Shown: piece after piece, positions 62,306-64,000 of the stretch
How the letters are laid out: the number at the start of each line of letters is the position of its first letter
Position numbering within the stretch: position 1 is the stretch's first letter
Origin: Primorskyibacter flagellatus
GTDB taxonomy: Bacteria > Pseudomonadota > Alphaproteobacteria > Rhodobacterales > Rhodobacteraceae
NCBI RefSeq assembly: GCF_014638275.1
Contig: NZ_BMFJ01000001.1
Span: 2,406,338-2,470,337, forward strand
Direction: 5' to 3'
DNA: 64,000 bases
Translations under genes and position numbers: made by a program
Notes under the pieces: model-generated
What the model was told of the DNA's origin: nothing
Databases searched by the model: none
What the model saw: the letters and a program-made list of their open reading frames with translations, nothing else

Positions 62306-62485
62306 TGCCCCCTCTGTCCCTTTCGCCTGAGATCGCTATCCCTTCGGCGGGCGCATTGCGCGCCACTCTCCAGAGTTGTCGTTACGGCAGGTCCTTGGGC
62401 CTGAGAGTTTCCGGGGCGGTTGCTCCTTCGGCACCGGCCTGCTCACTTGCGCGGGCGGCCGGTTCTCCCTGTCCGTGAACTCCGG
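62306..62485 (-). promoter_or_regulatory. Tandem glycine riboswitch
   Basis: Two aptamers are recognisable on the minus strand. The first (about 62390-62485) has GGACAGGGAGAACCGG, GCCGAAGGAGCAACCGCC and GGAAACTCTCAGGCCCAAGG. The second (about 62306-62375) has CAACTCTGGAGAGTGG, CGCCGAAGGGATAGCGATC and TCAGGCGAAAGGGACAGAGG. The second aptamer ends about 60 bases before gcvT. In this class glycine binding normally turns the cleavage genes on. Confidence 0.95.
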
Positions 62486-62514
62486 TTAGCGCGGAAAACG
62501 ACGCTTCGCAAGCG

Positions 62515-62979
62515 TCAAGCGACAGCGCCGCGCCGGTCGCAGGACAGCGGCATCGACAGCAGCGCAGAGAGCCCATCATTTTCGCAGATCAGCTCGTCCA
62601 GCGTGACCTTGTCCATGACCGCGTAGAAGGCTTCGGTCGCGCGGGCGATGACGCCGCGAAGCCGGCAGGCGTCGATCAGCGGGCAGGTGTTCTCTTCCGG
62701 ATCAAAGCATTCGGTGATCGGTACGCTGGCCTCGGTCGCGCGAATTACCTCGCCCACGGTGATCTCCTCCATCGGGCGGGACAGGCGGAGACCGCCGTTG
62801 CGGCCGCGCTGCGTGCGCAGGTAGCCCAGCTGGCCGAGGCGATTGATGACCTGCGCGAGATGGTTCTCGGATGTGTTGCAGGCCTTGGCGATGTCCGACT
62901 TGGTGACGAGCTGCCCGTCATTCACCCCGCAGAACATGAGAATCCGCATGGCGATATTGGATCTTTTGGTCAGGCGCAT
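62515..62979 (-). CDS. Rrf2-family iron-sulfur transcriptional regulator (RirA/NsrR-like)
   Basis: 154-residue winged-helix regulator: MRLTKRSNIAMRILMFC, then NTSENHLAQVINRLGQLGYLRTQRGRNGGLRLSRP. Three cluster-binding cysteines, C91, C99 and C105 (ECFDPEENTCPLIDACRL), have the numbering reported for rhizobial RirA, but the sequence is also close to alphaproteobacterial NsrR, so iron or nitric oxide sensing cannot be told apart here. Divergent from the GGCT-like gene across a 137-bp AT-richer region with a strong palindrome. Confidence 0.9.
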   Translation of the reverse strand: MRLTKRSNIAMRILMFCGVNDGQLVTKSDIAKACNTSENHLAQVINRLGQLGYLRTQRGRNGGLRLSRPMEEITVGEVIRATEASVPITECFDPEENTCPLIDACRLRGVIARATEAFYAVMDKVTLDELICENDGLSALLSMPLSCDRRGAVA

Positions 62980-63048
62980 GTATGTCTCCCTTCGTCGGCC
63001 CTTCGTCTCTCCTCCCGGGCTTTCGATTTTCGCAATTCCGCTTTTGTT

Positions 63049-63068
63049 TCATCATGTATACACGATGA
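63049..63068. promoter_or_regulatory. Candidate Rrf2-family operator
   Basis: TCATCATGTATACACGATGA, a 20-bp palindrome with one mismatched base pair, lies between the divergent Rrf2 regulator (70 bp away) and GGCT-like gene (49 bp away). Suggests autoregulation and co-control of the divergent gene. Confidence 0.55.
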
Positions 63069-63116
63069 GAGGGATAGCGAAAGGTGAATATGACCCAAAT
63101 CAACTGCGGAGCATAA

Positions 63117-63686
63117 ATGTCACAAGACCCGTTCTTCTTCGGCTACGGCAGCCTCGTGAACACGGCCACCCATATCTACGACCGCCACCACCGTGCGCGG
63201 CTTTCCGGCTGGCGCCGGGTCTGGCGACACACGCCGTTCCGCGACATGGCCTTCCTGACCGCAGAGCCCTGCGACGGCGTGGCTATCGACGGGCTGATCG
63301 CGGCGGTGCCGGGGGCGGACTGGGCGGCGCTGGATTTGCGCGAAACGGGGTATGACCGGATGCCGCTGACCGTCGGGCTGAGCCATGAGGCCACGGACGC
63401 CGGGGAGATCGCGGTCTACCACATCCCGGTGGACAAGCACGGGCCGGCGGACGGCGTGCGTCCGATCCTGCTGAGCTATCTCGACGTGGTGGTGCAGGGG
63501 TATCTGCAGGTCTTCGGGGCGGAGGGCGGCCGCCATTTCTTTGACACGACGGCGGGCTGGGACGGGCCCATCCTGAACGACCGCGCCGCCCCGCGCTACC
63601 CGCGCGCGCAACTGCTGACAGAGGCGGAGACGGCCGTGGTGGATGCGGAACTCGGCAAGCTCGGGGTCGAGGTGGTCGAGGGCTGA
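63117..63686 (+). CDS. Gamma-glutamylcyclotransferase-like (GGCT/AIG2) protein
   Basis: 189-residue GGCT-fold protein: the opening PFFFGYGSLVNTATH carries the YGSL substrate loop. The fold's catalytic Glu could be E92 or nearby (LRETGYDRMPL holds the conserved E-x-Y-R/D-R pattern). Relatives degrade gamma-glutamyl peptides such as those from glutathione. Control by the divergent Rrf2 regulator would link thiol turnover to iron or NO status; this is inference. Confidence 0.85.
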   Translation: MSQDPFFFGYGSLVNTATHIYDRHHRARLSGWRRVWRHTPFRDMAFLTAEPCDGVAIDGLIAAVPGADWAALDLRETGYDRMPLTVGLSHEATDAGEIAVYHIPVDKHGPADGVRPILLSYLDVVVQGYLQVFGAEGGRHFFDTTAGWDGPILNDRAAPRYPRAQLLTEAETAVVDAELGKLGVEVVEG

Positions 63687-63891
63687 GGGCGCATCCGGCG
63701 GGGTGTTCTTTTCGTGGGTGGTGCGAGCCCCCTCCCTGACCCTCCCCCTGCAGGGGGAGGGAATTGCATTGGTCATGCGGGTCGCGGGTGCAGTCTCCGC
63801 AACGGACGGCCGGTTCGCCGTTCGGGTCGGAGTCGAGTAGGGCGGACGGTTTCTTGCTGACTGCCAGGGAAGCGCGAGACGGCGGTCGCCG

Positions 63892-64000
63892 TCAGTAGGT
63901 CCGCGCCCGGATCACCTGCAACAGGGGCAGCAGCGCGGCCATTTCCGGCCCCCTCTCCTGCCCGGTCACGGCCTTGCGCAGCGGCATGAACAGGCCCTTG
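63892..64000 (-). CDS. gltX: Glutamate--tRNA ligase C-terminus (truncated by window edge)
   Basis: The last 35 codons read KGLFMPLRKAVTGQERGPEM then AALLPLLQVIRARTY, matching the anticodon-binding end of bacterial GltX (GKxLFMPLRxALTGxxxGPELxxLLxLLG). The stop is TGA at 63892-63894 and the rest lies beyond the right edge. 63687-63891 holds one CCCTCCCCCTGCAGGGGGAG palindrome and no gene. Confidence 0.8.
   Translation of the reverse strand, partial: KGLFMPLRKAVTGQERGPEMAALLPLLQVIRARTY

Overview
The window is high-GC DNA from an alphaproteobacterium, most likely Rhodobacteraceae (Rhodobacter/Roseobacter group). Supporting this are a class I lysyl-tRNA synthetase, an RF2 gene without a programmed frameshift, an NDUFS4-like complex I subunit, a fused TRAP permease with a TAXI-type binding protein, a CtrA-type regulator, a RAYT transposase with palindromic repeats, and a gcvT-H-P operon behind a tandem glycine riboswitch. 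No prophage, plasmid or CRISPR signature was seen; the DNA reads as ordinary chromosome with some accessory islets.

The most unusual locus is at 1276-10824 on the minus strand. Four tightly spaced genes (gaps of 9, 34 and 20 nt) each begin with a signal peptide. They encode a 1106-residue cytochrome c with four CxxCH sites and a DUF4384-like domain, a caspase-fold protease with LprI-like and SH3b domains, a second caspase-fold protease with Sel1/TPR-like repeats, and an M14-like zinc peptidase. Both caspases keep the His/Cys dyad. A KNFSEV motif occurs at the mature N-termini of both caspases and again near the C-terminus of the cytochrome. I read this as a candidate periplasmic haem/caspase system; the functional link is inference.

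The remaining layout is as follows. A ferric-reductase-like flavocytochrome is cut by the left edge. tamA-tamB (11063-16959) run divergently from the caspase operon. Then come an amidase-signature hydrolase, a lytic transglycosylase, a TRAP transporter, prfB, and the cell-wall genes mrcA (PBP1A) and amiC. These are followed by a cobalt-type nitrile hydratase operon, tRNA-Arg(TCT), the NDUFS4-like gene and uvrB.

From 33 to 42 kb lies an accessory-looking stretch: an AT-richer Cys/His peptide gene, a cluster of palindromic repeats, a secreted hypothetical, a small DMT/SMR membrane protein, a CtrA-like regulator with a degenerate receiver, a beta-helix protein, DUF4864, lysK and terB-like genes. 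From 42 to 56 kb are a Tat-exported PBP4, nadD, an AI-2E transporter, ettA, a RAYT transposase, a 25-residue membrane peptide, a cold shock gene, an L,D-transpeptidase, thioredoxin 2, a lipoprotein hydrolase, a geranylgeranyl-reductase-like flavoprotein and the conserved tesA / ybbA-ybbP arrangement. The window ends with the glycine cleavage operon (interrupted by VOC and SRPBCC genes), an Rrf2 regulator divergent from a GGCT-like gene, and the last codons of a gltX-like gene.

Peptidoglycan enzymes are over-represented (PBP1A, AmiC, lytic transglycosylase, PBP4, L,D-transpeptidase). At least four families of interspersed palindromes occupy the intergenic regions.
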